Shown in pieces: positions 53,615 through 62,449 of a stretch of DNA of 64,000 bases. The DNA comes from Acidobacteriota bacterium. Its GTDB lineage: Bacteria > Acidobacteriota > Blastocatellia > Pyrinomonadales > Pyrinomonadaceae. Made by a program: the position numbers and the translations under genes. The stretch covers positions 1-64,000 of the forward strand of contig JAHBSL010000004.1 in the NCBI GenBank assembly GCA_019639135.1, written 5' to 3'. How positions within the stretch are numbered: position 1 is the first letter of the stretch; each line of letters opens with the position of its first letter. A model generated the notes under the pieces. The model was not told the origin of the DNA and searched no databases. It was given only the letters and a program-made list of their open reading frames with translations.

Positions 53615-54586
53615 TCAATTCTTTGTAGAGTAAAGGTAAACGCTATCGGCGGCCCGAGCCAGAGGTTTTACCCGGTCGCTCACCTTCCTGATAGCCTCAG
53701 AAGTTCGTACGAGAAAGCGATAGTGAACCGGGAAAAGATCGGCATCGCTCGATTGCAGGCCGAGGCCAAAATAGCAATCGGCGGTCATCTTTGTCGGCCC
53801 GATCAGCCGTTCGAAAACCGAAAGGATCTCCGAGGGTTTCCAATAGCGGATATCGAAACCTTCGCCCTCGGAGAATCCGCGACGCCAGTAGTTGTAAAAT
53901 TGCCGAAGACCGTAAACGTTCGGCATCTGGATCAACGAGTTGCCGTCGGGCTTTAATACTCTCGCGGCTTCCTCGATCGAGATCTTCGTATTGTCCTTGC
54001 TTAAATGTTGGTAAACGCCGTAAGAGAAAACGGTATCGAATGCACCCGACCGGAAAGGAAGGAACCGACAATCACCGACAACGAAATCAGCTTCGACGCC
54101 TAGCTGTTTGCAAACCCTTTTGGCTGCGAGCACAGCCCGCAGACTCGGATCGATCCCGATCGGCCGATATCCTAAACGGCCCGCGGCAACACACCATCGT
54201 CCCCAATTGCAGCCAATATCGAGCAAGGTTGCACCGTTTCCCTCGGGAAGCCTGAGATGCGGGATAGGATAGCGCTCCAAACGGTTTTGAACCGAAAAAT
54301 ACAGAATGCCCGAGGTATAAGGAATTTCACCCTGAACAAAGGGATCGATAGCGTCGGTGTTTTGTGTTGAGCGGTCGGCTTCGGTGAGCACAGAATTATC
54401 CTTGACCGCCTCAAATGTGCGCTTTATATAATCGTGCGTGCTTTCTGCCTCTTCGATCAGCATTATCGGCACATCCGAAATGACCGGATAAATATGTCCA
54501 TTCTCACAAACCAAACCTCCGTCAGATCTCTTTAGGGAACTGCGGTCGCGGGGACAAATTAGATTCTCGAAAAGCCAATTGTTCAT
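53615..54586 (-). CDS. SAM-dependent methyltransferase with Trm112-like N-terminus
   Basis: A 323-residue class I methyltransferase. An N-terminal Trm112-like segment (LICPRDRSSLKRSDGGLVCENGH) is followed by a linker and the Rossmann fold, with motif I LLDIGCNWGRWCVAAG near 121, the acidic residue in PIGIDPSL, and motif DTVFSYGVYQHL near 190. The C-terminal half, with NYWRRGFSEGEGFDIRYW, is typical of the Methyltransf_11/25 type. Co-oriented with the carbamoyltransferase 10 bp downstream. It probably methylates the same pathway intermediate; substrate unknown. Confidence 0.84.
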   Translation of the reverse strand: MNNWLFENLICPRDRSSLKRSDGGLVCENGHIYPVISDVPIMLIEEAESTHDYIKRTFEAVKDNSVLTEADRSTQNTDAIDPFVQGEIPYTSGILYFSVQNRLERYPIPHLRLPEGNGATLLDIGCNWGRWCVAAGRLGYRPIGIDPSLRAVLAAKRVCKQLGVEADFVVGDCRFLPFRSGAFDTVFSYGVYQHLSKDNTKISIEEAARVLKPDGNSLIQMPNVYGLRQFYNYWRRGFSEGEGFDIRYWKPSEILSVFERLIGPTKMTADCYFGLGLQSSDADLFPVHYRFLVRTSEAIRKVSDRVKPLARAADSVYLYSTKN

Positions 54587-54645
54587 TCTCTACGGTTGCG
54601 CGGGCCGAAAATATGGTCATATTTTCGCAGAGAGTACAGGGAAAG

Positions 54646-55344
54646 TCACGACTCGGGCGGGTTGAAGCGGTAGCCGATGCCGCGGACGGTCTGGAGGATG
54701 CGGGGGTTGTTCGGTTCGTCCTCGAGATAGCGGCGGAGGCGGACGATGAAGTTATCGATGGCGCGGGTGTCGGTATCGGCGTGGAGTTCCCAGACGTCGT
54801 CGAGGATCTCGCGGCGGGAAACGGCCCGGCCGGCATTTTCGATCAAGTAGCGAAGAAGTTTTGCTTCCATCAGGGTTAGCCGCTCGGAGCCGCCGCCGTG
54901 GCGAAGCTCGAGATTGGCGAGGTCGATGGTGCGGCCGTTGATGTCATATTCATCAGCGGCCTTTTGTTCGCCCGCAGCCTGCCAGCCGCTCCGGCGGATA
55001 AGCCCACGAACCCGTGCGAGAAAGACGTTGAGGTCAAAGGGCTTCGGCAGGTAATCATCGGCACCGGCCTCGAAGCCCTTTATGACATCCTCGGGCCGGC
55101 CAAGTGCCGTCAGCATCAGCACGGGCGTAAAGTCGCTCCGTTCGCGAAGCGTTCGGGCGACCACAAACCCATCGATGCCCGGCAGCATCACATCAAGCAC
55201 AATGGCGTCAAACCTGCCGCCGGCGATCTGTTCGAGAGCCGTTTCGCCATCGCCGGCAACGGACGTCTCAAAGCCTTCGGCCTCGAGGTTGAACCTGAGT
55301 CCGGTGGCAAGGTGCTCTTCATCTTCGACGATCAGTATCTTCAT
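54646..55344 (-). CDS. OmpR-family response regulator
   Basis: A 232-residue regulator. The receiver domain has Asp residues at 8-10 and phospho-acceptor Asp51 (DAIVLDVMLPGIDG); the Trans_reg_C domain (about 135-230) ends TVRGIGYRFNPPES. A linker of about 20 residues (GWQAAGEQKAADEYD) is slightly longer than usual. Its start overlaps the kinase stop by 4 bp, so the pair is translationally coupled. Downstream target unknown; the fatty acid desaturase gene lies just upstream of the kinase. Confidence 0.92.
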   Translation of the reverse strand: MKILIVEDEEHLATGLRFNLEAEGFETSVAGDGETALEQIAGGRFDAIVLDVMLPGIDGFVVARTLRERSDFTPVLMLTALGRPEDVIKGFEAGADDYLPKPFDLNVFLARVRGLIRRSGWQAAGEQKAADEYDINGRTIDLANLELRHGGGSERLTLMEAKLLRYLIENAGRAVSRREILDDVWELHADTDTRAIDNFIVRLRRYLEDEPNNPRILQTVRGIGYRFNPPES

Positions 55345-56237
55345 TTCGTTTCAGCGGCCGGAAAGCGGACAAGTATGGTCGTCCCGCGGCCCTCGCCCTT
55401 GCTTTGGGCACGGATACGGCCGCCATGTTTCTTTACGATAGACCGGACAAGATAAAGCCCGAGCCCGGTGCCCTTTATCGCCCTTGCGCGTTCATCGCTG
55501 ACGCGGTAAAAGCGGCGGAAGATGCGCTTGAACTCGGAGGGATCAAGCCCGATGCCCTGGTCGCGGACAAAGACGTCAACCTTTTTTCCGCCGGCCGAGG
55601 GGCGAATGCGGACGGCGATGCGACGTTCATCGGGCGAGTATTTGACGGCATTGTCGAGCAGGTTGAGAAAAACGGTTTCGATCTCCGCCGGGTCACCGGA
55701 GATGAAGAGCGGTTCCGCCGGGCGCGTGATGCGGATGTCGCCTTCATCGAGCGCATAGCGCTTTGTGATCACCTCGGCCGCTTCACGGATCGGAACTGAA
55801 ATATCGATGCGTTCGTTGGCCGTGAATTCGCCCCGCGAGCGGGCACGGCTTGCTTCAAGCACTTGCTCGACAGTATTTAGCAAACGGTCGCTGTCCTTGA
55901 GCATTATGTCGTAAAATTCGGCTCGCCGCTCGGGCTCGACCTCGCGACTGCGCAGCGTTTCAAGATAAAGGCGGATCGAGGCGATCGGTGTTTTCAACTC
56001 GTGTGTGACGGCGTTAAGGAACGCGTCGTGCTGCTCGCTGCGGCGGATCTCGCGGATAAGAAAGATCGTGTTCAGGATAAGCCCGGTAATGATCAGGGCA
56101 AAGAAGATGATACCGAGGATCAGCATCACGACCTGGCGAAGGTTGAGAATGATCCAGCCAACATTGAGCGCAACGGCAAGAGTGCTGAGGCTAATGCCGA
56201 GAATGAGGAAGAAAATGGCTGACTTTCGCCGCTGCAT
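55341..56237 (-). CDS. Membrane sensor histidine kinase
   Basis: A 298-residue kinase if started at the ATG at 56237; an in-frame GTG at 56321 would add 28 residues that look non-coding. Two hydrophobic helices (about 6-28 and 35-60) anchor it with almost no extracellular loop. HisKA has the acceptor His in NAVTHELKTPIAS (near 78). HATPase_c has the N box (NLLDNAVKYS) and G boxes (DQGIGLDP, KGTGLGLYLVRSI). With tiny external parts it may sense membrane state. The gene upstream encodes a desaturase that alters membrane fluidity. Confidence 0.88.
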   Translation of the reverse strand: MQRRKSAIFFLILGISLSTLAVALNVGWIILNLRQVVMLILGIIFFALIITGLILNTIFLIREIRRSEQHDAFLNAVTHELKTPIASIRLYLETLRSREVEPERRAEFYDIMLKDSDRLLNTVEQVLEASRARSRGEFTANERIDISVPIREAAEVITKRYALDEGDIRITRPAEPLFISGDPAEIETVFLNLLDNAVKYSPDERRIAVRIRPSAGGKKVDVFVRDQGIGLDPSEFKRIFRRFYRVSDERARAIKGTGLGLYLVRSIVKKHGGRIRAQSKGEGRGTTILVRFPAAETK

Positions 56238-56324
56238 CGCTAAAAGCCCAAGATTAGAAGCGAAAAGGGCAAAAGTAAAAGCGAAACTTCTACCTTTGCC
56301 CCAATCGAGTGCGGTTGCCACGGG

Positions 56325-57203
56325 TCAAGCGGCGTCCGTTACGGCATCAAGCTTGACCTGTTTTCGCTCTTTCTGCTTCTTGGTGTCGTAGGCATAAATG
56401 TCCCTGGCGAGGCCGACCATCTCAAGCAAACGGAGCTGTATCCAGTTGATGTCGATCTCATACCAGGCGAGGCCGTGCCTGGCCGAACGCGGATGAGCGT
56501 GGTGATTGTTGTGCCAGCCTTCGCCCCAGGAAAGTGCGGCGACGAGTCCGTTGTTTCGCGAGTCGTCCCGCGTTTCAAAGCGGCGGCTGCCCCAGAGATG
56601 CGTTGCCGAGTTGACCAGCCAGGTAAAGTGCCAGCCCATCACAGTCCGAAGGAAAATGCCCCAGAAGAGCATCCCGACACCGCCAATGGCGAGCAGGGCG
56701 ACACCGACGACCACGGTCGGAACCCAGTAGAACCGATTGAGGACGCGATGGACGTTGTCGTCGATCATATCAGGGCAATAGCGCCGCATCGTCTCCTCTG
56801 TCTGGTTCTGCGAAGTGCCGCGGAAGATCCACCCGATATGAGCCCAATAGGTGCCATGCCGCGGGCTGTGCGGGTCGTTTTCCTGATCGGTAAAGGCATG
56901 ATGAATGCGGTGCGTCGAGACCCAACTCAGCGGCCCGGACTGAAGTGCAAGCGTGCCGAACAAAGAGAGAGTATATTCGAGCCACTTCGGCACCTTGAAA
57001 CCGCGGTGCGTAAGCAGACGATGATACCCGAGGCCGATGCCGAGGCTGCCCGAGACCCACCAGAGAACGAGAAACGCGCCAAGATTCTGCCAACTGAAGG
57101 TGAAAAACGCGCCGACGGCCAGAACGTGAAAGACGACGACGAAAAATAAGGTTGTGAGGTTAAGCGAGTCTGCGCCCGCCCGGTTTGAAATTGCTGTTCT
57201 CAT
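56325..57203 (-). CDS. Acyl-CoA/acyl-lipid delta-9 fatty acid desaturase
   Basis: A 292-residue membrane di-iron desaturase that introduces a cis double bond into saturated acyl chains. The three histidine boxes are present: HRLLTH (61-66), HRIHH (98-102) and HNNHH (231-235). Hydrophobic helices lie near 15-37, 40-60, 75-90 and 160-205. Length and boxes fit the bacterial stearoyl-type family (DesC/Ole1). Downstream on the same strand, 88 bp away, is the two-component pair, which could regulate it in response to membrane fluidity, but this is inference. Confidence 0.93.
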   Translation of the reverse strand: MRTAISNRAGADSLNLTTLFFVVVFHVLAVGAFFTFSWQNLGAFLVLWWVSGSLGIGLGYHRLLTHRGFKVPKWLEYTLSLFGTLALQSGPLSWVSTHRIHHAFTDQENDPHSPRHGTYWAHIGWIFRGTSQNQTEETMRRYCPDMIDDNVHRVLNRFYWVPTVVVGVALLAIGGVGMLFWGIFLRTVMGWHFTWLVNSATHLWGSRRFETRDDSRNNGLVAALSWGEGWHNNHHAHPRSARHGLAWYEIDINWIQLRLLEMVGLARDIYAYDTKKQKERKQVKLDAVTDAA

Positions 57204-57356
57204 CTATCCCCCGAAAAAATTTATTGCGGCGGGAGAATTGCCGCACTTTTAGCCTAACAGCTTTTCGGCCGACCGATTGTAAGAGTTTTGTAAGAGAATC
57301 GCAGCAAGTCGCTGATGCGGCTTGCTTTACCGCAAGGCGTGGAACAACAATGGCTT

Positions 57357-58286
57357 ATGGCCCGGAAGGGGAAACTGCAGATATATACCGAATTCGCGGT
57401 CGCAAAGGGCATTTTTACTGCGCTGTCGCTGCTGCCGCGGCGGTGGGCGGTCTGGCTCGGTGTTGCGGTCGGGCGGCTCGGTTTTCGGGTTCTCGGCGGG
57501 CTGCGGCGGGTCGCAATCAGAAACCTCGAACTCGCATACCCGGAAATGTCGGCTGATGAAAGGCTGAGGACGGCCCGCGGAACTTTCGAAAGCCTCGGCC
57601 GAGTGCTTGGCGAGGCTAGCCAGTTAAGAAAGATCACACCGGAGAACATTCGGGACATCGTCGATTTCGACCTCGGGCCGGAGATCGACGCGTTATACGA
57701 AAAGGTGAAGAAAGAGCGACGCGGCATCCTGATCACGACCGGCCACATGGGCAACTGGGAACTGCTCGTTCAGGGCTTTGCGATACTCTATGAGCCTATC
57801 AGCTTTCTTGCCCGGCCGATCGATAATCCGCTGATCGAGGATATGGCAAACTCGCTGCGGACACGTTTCGGCGCCCGGCCGATCAACAAGAGCAACTCGG
57901 CGATGACGGCGATCTCGATACTCCGCGAGGGCGGCTTTCTCGGTGCTCTGGTCGATGTGAACTCGAGCCGGCAAGGCGGTGTCTTCGTGCCTTTTTTCGG
58001 CATTCCGGCCTGCACGACGAGCGGTGCGGCACTGATGGCGATCCGTTCGGGAGCGCTTATCTTCCCGTGTTTTTGCGTTTACGACCCCGATGCCGGGAAG
58101 TACAAGTTCGTCCATGGCGACCCGATCGAGCCGACGATAACCGGCGACCGCAAGGCCGACATCCTCGCCACTACCGAAGCCTTCACCCGCGAGATCGAGG
58201 CGATCATCCGCCGCTACCCCGACCAATGGCTCTGGATACACAAGCGTTGGAAAACCCGCCCCCCGGACGAACCCCAAATCTACTGA
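57357..58286 (+). CDS. LpxL/HtrB-like lauroyl (lysophospholipid) acyltransferase
   Basis: A 309-residue inner-membrane-associated acyltransferase of the LpxL/HtrB superfamily, which adds a secondary acyl chain to lipid A precursors or acylates other lipids. The HxxxxE catalytic motif is HMGNWE (about 130-135). The second conserved region contains RPIDNPLIEDMANSLRTRFGA, and the third GVFVPFFGIPACTTSGAA. ATG 57357 is chosen because residues downstream (KLQIYTEFAVAKG) start the domain; an ATG at 57315 adds 14 residues. It neighbours the desaturase, so both modify the membrane. Confidence 0.85.
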   Translation: MARKGKLQIYTEFAVAKGIFTALSLLPRRWAVWLGVAVGRLGFRVLGGLRRVAIRNLELAYPEMSADERLRTARGTFESLGRVLGEASQLRKITPENIRDIVDFDLGPEIDALYEKVKKERRGILITTGHMGNWELLVQGFAILYEPISFLARPIDNPLIEDMANSLRTRFGARPINKSNSAMTAISILREGGFLGALVDVNSSRQGGVFVPFFGIPACTTSGAALMAIRSGALIFPCFCVYDPDAGKYKFVHGDPIEPTITGDRKADILATTEAFTREIEAIIRRYPDQWLWIHKRWKTRPPDEPQIY

Positions 58287-58295
58287 ACGAATTTT

Positions 58296-59774
58296 ATGAA
58301 TGAATCTGACGGAAAACTGCAATTCTGGTTCCTGACATTGAGTGTCGTTACAGTTCTCGTCGGAGCAGTTCTTTCGGATGCAATTCTGTTGTTCAAAACG
58401 GATGTGGCCGTCGGCATCGATGGATATTTTTACGCACAGCAAGTCAGTTCATTTCTCGTTCATGGAAAGTTATATTATCCGACATACTCAACTGCCCTAA
58501 CCTATTTCTTTTCGATTTTTGCCCATATATTTAGCGATGTGGTTTTTGCGATCAAAGCAGGCACTTTAATTCTTCAGTGTGCTCTTTGTATCGGCATTTT
58601 CAACCTCGTTTCGACTGTCACAAAGAATCGCTGGCATGGGTTATTGGGATTGTCGATTGCGGCCTTTTCCAATCTGCATCTGTATTATGTTTCGGAGTTT
58701 CTTAATAATCTGGGTGCATTGGTTTGTCTTGCATGGGGGGCATTTGCGATTACAAAGTTTCGCGAAAATGGAAAGAGACTTTGGCTGATCATCTCGCTTT
58801 CGCTCATTGCCGGGGCGATTCTAGCTCACCGCTCTGCGTTACTTGTTATCCCGATAATTATTTTGAGCCTAGTCCTGTCGAAATTCCTGATCTCGCCGCG
58901 AAATAATTTCGAGCGGATAGCGGCTATTTCTTTTGGTCTCATTATCTTTGTCATTCCGGCAATAGTCCTTTTTCAGCCAATTTTTGAGATTCCCTCCATG
59001 CTGAGAACCGAACTGCTTGCTTATCCGCTTTTGCCGTCTCGCGAGTTAAATTTTCCGGAAACGATAATGCTGGTTGTCTCGGTTGCGGTGGGGGTAATCA
59101 CTTTACGATTACGGGGCCTTGAGGGAAATCGTGAAACCGCAATTGTTCTATTTTCGGTACTGATCTGGTCTCTGTTTACGACTCTGAATCCATTTTTGAA
59201 TCACCGCAGCGGTGTTCAGGGTGTTTTTGGTCGGCTCGATACGCTTGCTTTTATTCAGGCGTCGGTTGCCGCTCCGCTTGCGTTAAGGCTGCTGCAGGAA
59301 AAAACGATATTTTTCAGATCTCTTGCGGCGAGTTGTTTTGTCGGATTGCTTATCTGGAGTTTTTGTAAACCAATCCCATTCGGGATTAGTGACGAATATA
59401 TCGCTCGGCGAGAGAGATTAATCAATGAATTGCCGAAAATACCTAAGCCCCCTTGTCAAGACCCGTTTGTTATCGCACGGCACGGCGACCAGTTTCTAGT
59501 TACGTACGTGCTTGGCCTTCCGTCACAGCAAACATTCCCGGAAGCTTTTTCAAACAAATGTGTTTACTGGCTGATAGACGTAGCTATGCTGGAGCTACAG
59601 TTCAGCGATCCGCGCTTTTTACGAAATGGGAGTGATTTTGCACTTGTGGAAAGCAGTCTGGTACAGGAATTTACAGGCGGTTTGTCCGACTCCGAGAAAC
59701 GACTTCTTGTTGCAAGAAATCCGCATCTAGAGCTCTTTATTGGAACTTTCACAAACCTCGAAAAAAAGTCTTGA
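58296..59774 (+). CDS. Polytopic membrane protein (glycosyltransferase-like, GT-C type possible)
   Basis: A 492-residue inner-membrane protein with about ten or eleven hydrophobic helices up to residue ~360, then a ~130-residue soluble C-terminal domain. An acidic first periplasmic loop (KTDVAVGIDGYFYAQQV) and the arrangement resemble ArnT/PMT-type GT-C glycosyltransferases or O-antigen-type proteins, but the diagnostic DD motif is not clear. The gene is visibly richer in A/T than the genes before it, beginning the low-GC block to 63012. It starts 10 bp after the acyltransferase stop. Confidence 0.6.
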   Translation: MNESDGKLQFWFLTLSVVTVLVGAVLSDAILLFKTDVAVGIDGYFYAQQVSSFLVHGKLYYPTYSTALTYFFSIFAHIFSDVVFAIKAGTLILQCALCIGIFNLVSTVTKNRWHGLLGLSIAAFSNLHLYYVSEFLNNLGALVCLAWGAFAITKFRENGKRLWLIISLSLIAGAILAHRSALLVIPIIILSLVLSKFLISPRNNFERIAAISFGLIIFVIPAIVLFQPIFEIPSMLRTELLAYPLLPSRELNFPETIMLVVSVAVGVITLRLRGLEGNRETAIVLFSVLIWSLFTTLNPFLNHRSGVQGVFGRLDTLAFIQASVAAPLALRLLQEKTIFFRSLAASCFVGLLIWSFCKPIPFGISDEYIARRERLINELPKIPKPPCQDPFVIARHGDQFLVTYVLGLPSQQTFPEAFSNKCVYWLIDVAMLELQFSDPRFLRNGSDFALVESSLVQEFTGGLSDSEKRLLVARNPHLELFIGTFTNLEKKS

Positions 59775-59800
59775 CAAAGGAAACTTTTTTTTTTTACTCT
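59771..59800 (+). promoter_or_regulatory. Candidate promoter with T11 run
   Basis: A perfect TTGACA (59771-59776) is followed by an 11-T run (59785-59795) and a TACTCT at 59795-59800, spacing 18 bp. It overlaps the end of the membrane-protein gene, 58-88 bp before the secreted protein's start. The -10 is weak. Confidence 0.3.
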
Positions 59801-59858
59801 CAGAGCACAGATTCGTTTCGCGTCGTTACCCGACTATTCCGTTTCTTCGGAGAAAAAT

Positions 59859-60398
59859 ATGAAATCGGTCATTCCCGCCCTCGTTAGCTGTCTGTTCGTA
59901 TCGGTCATTCTGCTTGTCGCACCTGGCCACGCCGTATTTTCGCAAGTGCCGGAAATTGAGAATGCGATCCCGAACAACATGCCGCTGAAGATTGAAATCA
60001 TTGCGCCGGAAAAGGCGGAAGATTATCCTGACAAAATCCGTATCAAAGTAACGAACACGGGTGATCGTTCCATTGTATGGCTGAGACTCCATCTGGAAGA
60101 AATAAATGAAGAGGTTAGAATCGCACCTGACGGCAAGAGAGCCTATGTTACTATGCCCCTTATTTTTGGCAGGCGGGATTACAATTTAGCAAAGACATTG
60201 GAAACCGATCCGGTAATAGCTCCTGCGGCTTCACATATGTTCGACCTGAGTTACTACAAACGTCGTAAGGTAGCGCGGCGTAGGAATAAGGTCAATTATC
60301 AGCCGGTTCAATTATACCGGCTTGGGTTTAGCGGCGTGCGGTACCTAGATGGTAGTGGCTACTTTTCTAATGGACAAGGGTTCTCAAAAAAAAACTAA
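59859..60398 (+). CDS. Secreted protein, N-terminal portion of a slippage-split gene
   Basis: A 179-residue exported frame with signal peptide (IPALVSCLFVSVILLVAPGHA, cleavage near SQV) and a beta-sandwich-like domain (KIRIKVTNTGDRSIVWLRLHL). It ends GQGFSKKN-stop within a run of nine A. The minus-one frame continues directly as KKKLNFPSGTSPNDGFNA and joins the Cys-rich frame below. The whole probably is one ~585-residue secreted protein. GGAG lies 7 nt before the ATG. Confidence 0.68.
   Translation: MKSVIPALVSCLFVSVILLVAPGHAVFSQVPEIENAIPNNMPLKIEIIAPEKAEDYPDKIRIKVTNTGDRSIVWLRLHLEEINEEVRIAPDGKRAYVTMPLIFGRRDYNLAKTLETDPVIAPAASHMFDLSYYKRRKVARRRNKVNYQPVQLYRLGFSGVRYLDGSGYFSNGQGFSKKN
60386..60394 (+). 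other. A9 slippage or error site
   Basis: Nine A in the context TTCTCAAAAAAAAACTAAAT. One additional A (or a -1 slip) fuses the frame ending at 60398 with the Cys-rich frame. Transcriptional slippage on A9 is documented in bacteria; an assembly error in a homopolymer is equally possible. Confidence 0.55.
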
Positions 60399-60457
60399 AT
60401 TTTCCGAGTGGGACTTCCCCTAACGACGGCTTTAATGCGGCCTTTCAGTTTTCCTCC

Positions 60458-61624
60458 TTGTCTTCTACCGTCGAAAATCCACTTTTTGTCGGACCTCTAT
60501 TCGAAGTTAATCCTCAGATTTTTAGTTTTAGCGGAGGTGTTGTTGATCAGGGATGGTGTCCACACGGGAACGGTTGCGAATTTGATAACTGCCAAAAAGC
60601 TCATGAATACACAAACGGCGGTTGTATTAATAATCCGGACATCCCCGATGACGTTGAAAACCACTTGACGGTTCAGTGGGTAAGCACCGCTCCGGAATGT
60701 TCGAATATTCCTGGTTATGAATGCAAATCTATTGATTTCGTCCTTGTGCCGTGCGACCTTCCTGAAGATAGTTATATCTGGGAAGCCGTAGTAGAAGACT
60801 GTAATGATGGAGGGCCTCCGCCCGAGTGTGTACCAACGGGCCATGGTGAAGGAATCGAAGGCTTTGAATCCGAGTGCACGGATGGAATCGATAACGACTG
60901 CGACGGGAGTCCTGATTGTCGAGAAGATCGTTGTACTATTCAAAAAGTTTGTGAGCAGCAATGTGATACCGATGGAGACGAAGTGCTCGACGTGCCTTGT
61001 GATGGGCCCGACTGTCATCCCGGCAATCCGTTGTTACCTGGTGTAGAGGTAAATGGCGAGTTTGTGGAGGGCAATTGTCAGGACGGTGTGGATGATGATT
61101 GTGACGGATATCCAGACTGCCGGGACTCTGATTGCAATGAAGATCCGCAGGTTTGTCCGCACTGCGACACGGACGGCGACGGAGTCCTTATTCCTGAATG
61201 CAACGGTTATGATTGTCGTCCAGATGATCCTGCCCGGCCTTCCGGTACATTGAATGATGGCGTATGGAGGGAGACGGCTTGTGACGATGGTCTTAGTAAT
61301 GATTGCGATGAGGACGTAGATTGTAATGACCCGGACTGCGCGGGAATTGACGGATGCCCAAGCCCGACACCGACTCCCGGCCCCGAACCAACTCCGCCTG
61401 AATGCCCATGCAACGATTGCGAGGTCGGTTGCGGCGGATGCCCTTGCAATGACTGCATCAACGGCTGTGAACCGAATTGTGAATGGGTGACGGTCGAGGG
61501 GCAGTGTTACGGTGGTTGGGATTATTGTTACTGGGAAAATGACGCTTACGGCGTTCCCCAGGAAATATGTGAAAGTGAAGAGCCATATTGCGATCCCGAT
61601 CAAACCGTTTGGGTTTGCGAATAA
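60458..61624 (+). CDS. Cys-rich MopE-like metal-binding-motif protein, C-terminal portion
   Basis: A 388-residue frame whose first formal start is a TTG, another sign that it is really the continuation of the gene at 59859. It is unusually rich in Cys, Asp and Gly. Three MopE-type units occur: CTDGIDNDCDGSPDC, CQDGVDDDCDGYPDC and CDDGLSNDCDEDVDC (about 140-155, 206-220 and 275-290), plus CDTDGDGV calcium-loop-like segments between them. A Pro-rich linker (PSPTPTPGPEPTPPE) leads to a CNDCEVGCGGCPCNDC cluster. This would be an extracellular, metal- or calcium-binding, disulfide-rich protein. The thioredoxin-like gene downstream fits oxidative folding. Confidence 0.72.
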   Translation: MSSTVENPLFVGPLFEVNPQIFSFSGGVVDQGWCPHGNGCEFDNCQKAHEYTNGGCINNPDIPDDVENHLTVQWVSTAPECSNIPGYECKSIDFVLVPCDLPEDSYIWEAVVEDCNDGGPPPECVPTGHGEGIEGFESECTDGIDNDCDGSPDCREDRCTIQKVCEQQCDTDGDEVLDVPCDGPDCHPGNPLLPGVEVNGEFVEGNCQDGVDDDCDGYPDCRDSDCNEDPQVCPHCDTDGDGVLIPECNGYDCRPDDPARPSGTLNDGVWRETACDDGLSNDCDEDVDCNDPDCAGIDGCPSPTPTPGPEPTPPECPCNDCEVGCGGCPCNDCINGCEPNCEWVTVEGQCYGGWDYCYWENDAYGVPQEICESEEPYCDPDQTVWVCE

Positions 61625-61645
61625 CCCACCAGCAAGAGGTGATCT

Positions 61646-62449
61646 ATGAAAATCCCGATTACAATATCCGCTTTTTTGATCGGCTTATTGGTATGCCTGA
61701 CGCTTTTATCCAACTCTATTGGCACGAAAGCCTATTCGCAAACCAACTTACATCCTGACTATCAGTTGCTCGTGAGTTCTCTCGAAGGAGACACCGCTAA
61801 TGTCCGAGCATTGCTGCGAAACGGGGTCGATCCGAACACGCCGCCAGGCCCTGAAGACAAGGGAATGACCGCTCTGATGTTTGCCGCGTGGCAAGGACAC
61901 GAGGAGATCGCATTGATGCTGCTTCAAGCGGGTGCTAATCCGAATACGGCCGCCACAAACGGTTCTTCGCCATTGATGTATGCGGCAACCAGCGGGAACG
62001 GTCGAATAGTACGCGCTCTGATTGCAAGAGGTGCGAACCCGAATTACATTCGCGAGGATGGGAAGATCGCAATCATGTTTTCCATATTAAACGGCCACGT
62101 TGATGTGGTAAGAGATCTGGCGCCTGTTACGCAGTTGTCGTTACTGAATGATTCCCGGTACCGTCATGGCGCTCCGCTTTTGGTCGCCGCCGTAAAAACT
62201 GGGAATTCGGAATTAGTTGAGGCTTTATTGCGGGCCGACATTTCCCTGGAAGCGCGGGAAAGCACGGGACAAACGGCATTGATGTATGCCGCACGGGGCG
62301 GGCACACTAGAATCGTAACTAAACTATTGAGAAAGGGTGCAAATGTAAACGCACGTGATTCCCGAGGAATAACGCCTCTTACGAAAGCAATCGTTGGAAA
62401 TCGTGTCGCGGTCGTTCAGGTACTCCGGGAGTATGGAGCAAGACGTTGA
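61646..62449 (+). CDS. Exported ankyrin-repeat protein
   Basis: A 267-residue exported protein. The signal peptide (ITISAFLIGLLVCLTLLSNSIG) is followed by ankyrin units beginning near 48, 88, 121 and 165-240 (GMTALMFAAWQGHEEIALMLLQAGA, SSPLMYAATSGNGRIVRALIARGA, TALMYAARGGHTRIVTKLLR). It is preceded by AGAGGTG 7-8 nt before the ATG. It lies 21 bp after the Cys-rich gene and overlaps the thioredoxin gene by 4 bp, so all are co-transcribed. Extracytoplasmic ankyrin proteins bind proteins; the partner may be the Cys-rich product. Confidence 0.82.
   Translation: MKIPITISAFLIGLLVCLTLLSNSIGTKAYSQTNLHPDYQLLVSSLEGDTANVRALLRNGVDPNTPPGPEDKGMTALMFAAWQGHEEIALMLLQAGANPNTAATNGSSPLMYAATSGNGRIVRALIARGANPNYIREDGKIAIMFSILNGHVDVVRDLAPVTQLSLLNDSRYRHGAPLLVAAVKTGNSELVEALLRADISLEARESTGQTALMYAARGGHTRIVTKLLRKGANVNARDSRGITPLTKAIVGNRVAVVQVLREYGARR

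Noticed and set aside
60408..60668. An 86-codon ORF overlapping the Cys-rich gene
   Set aside because: It lies out of frame in DNA clearly coding for the MopE-like protein.
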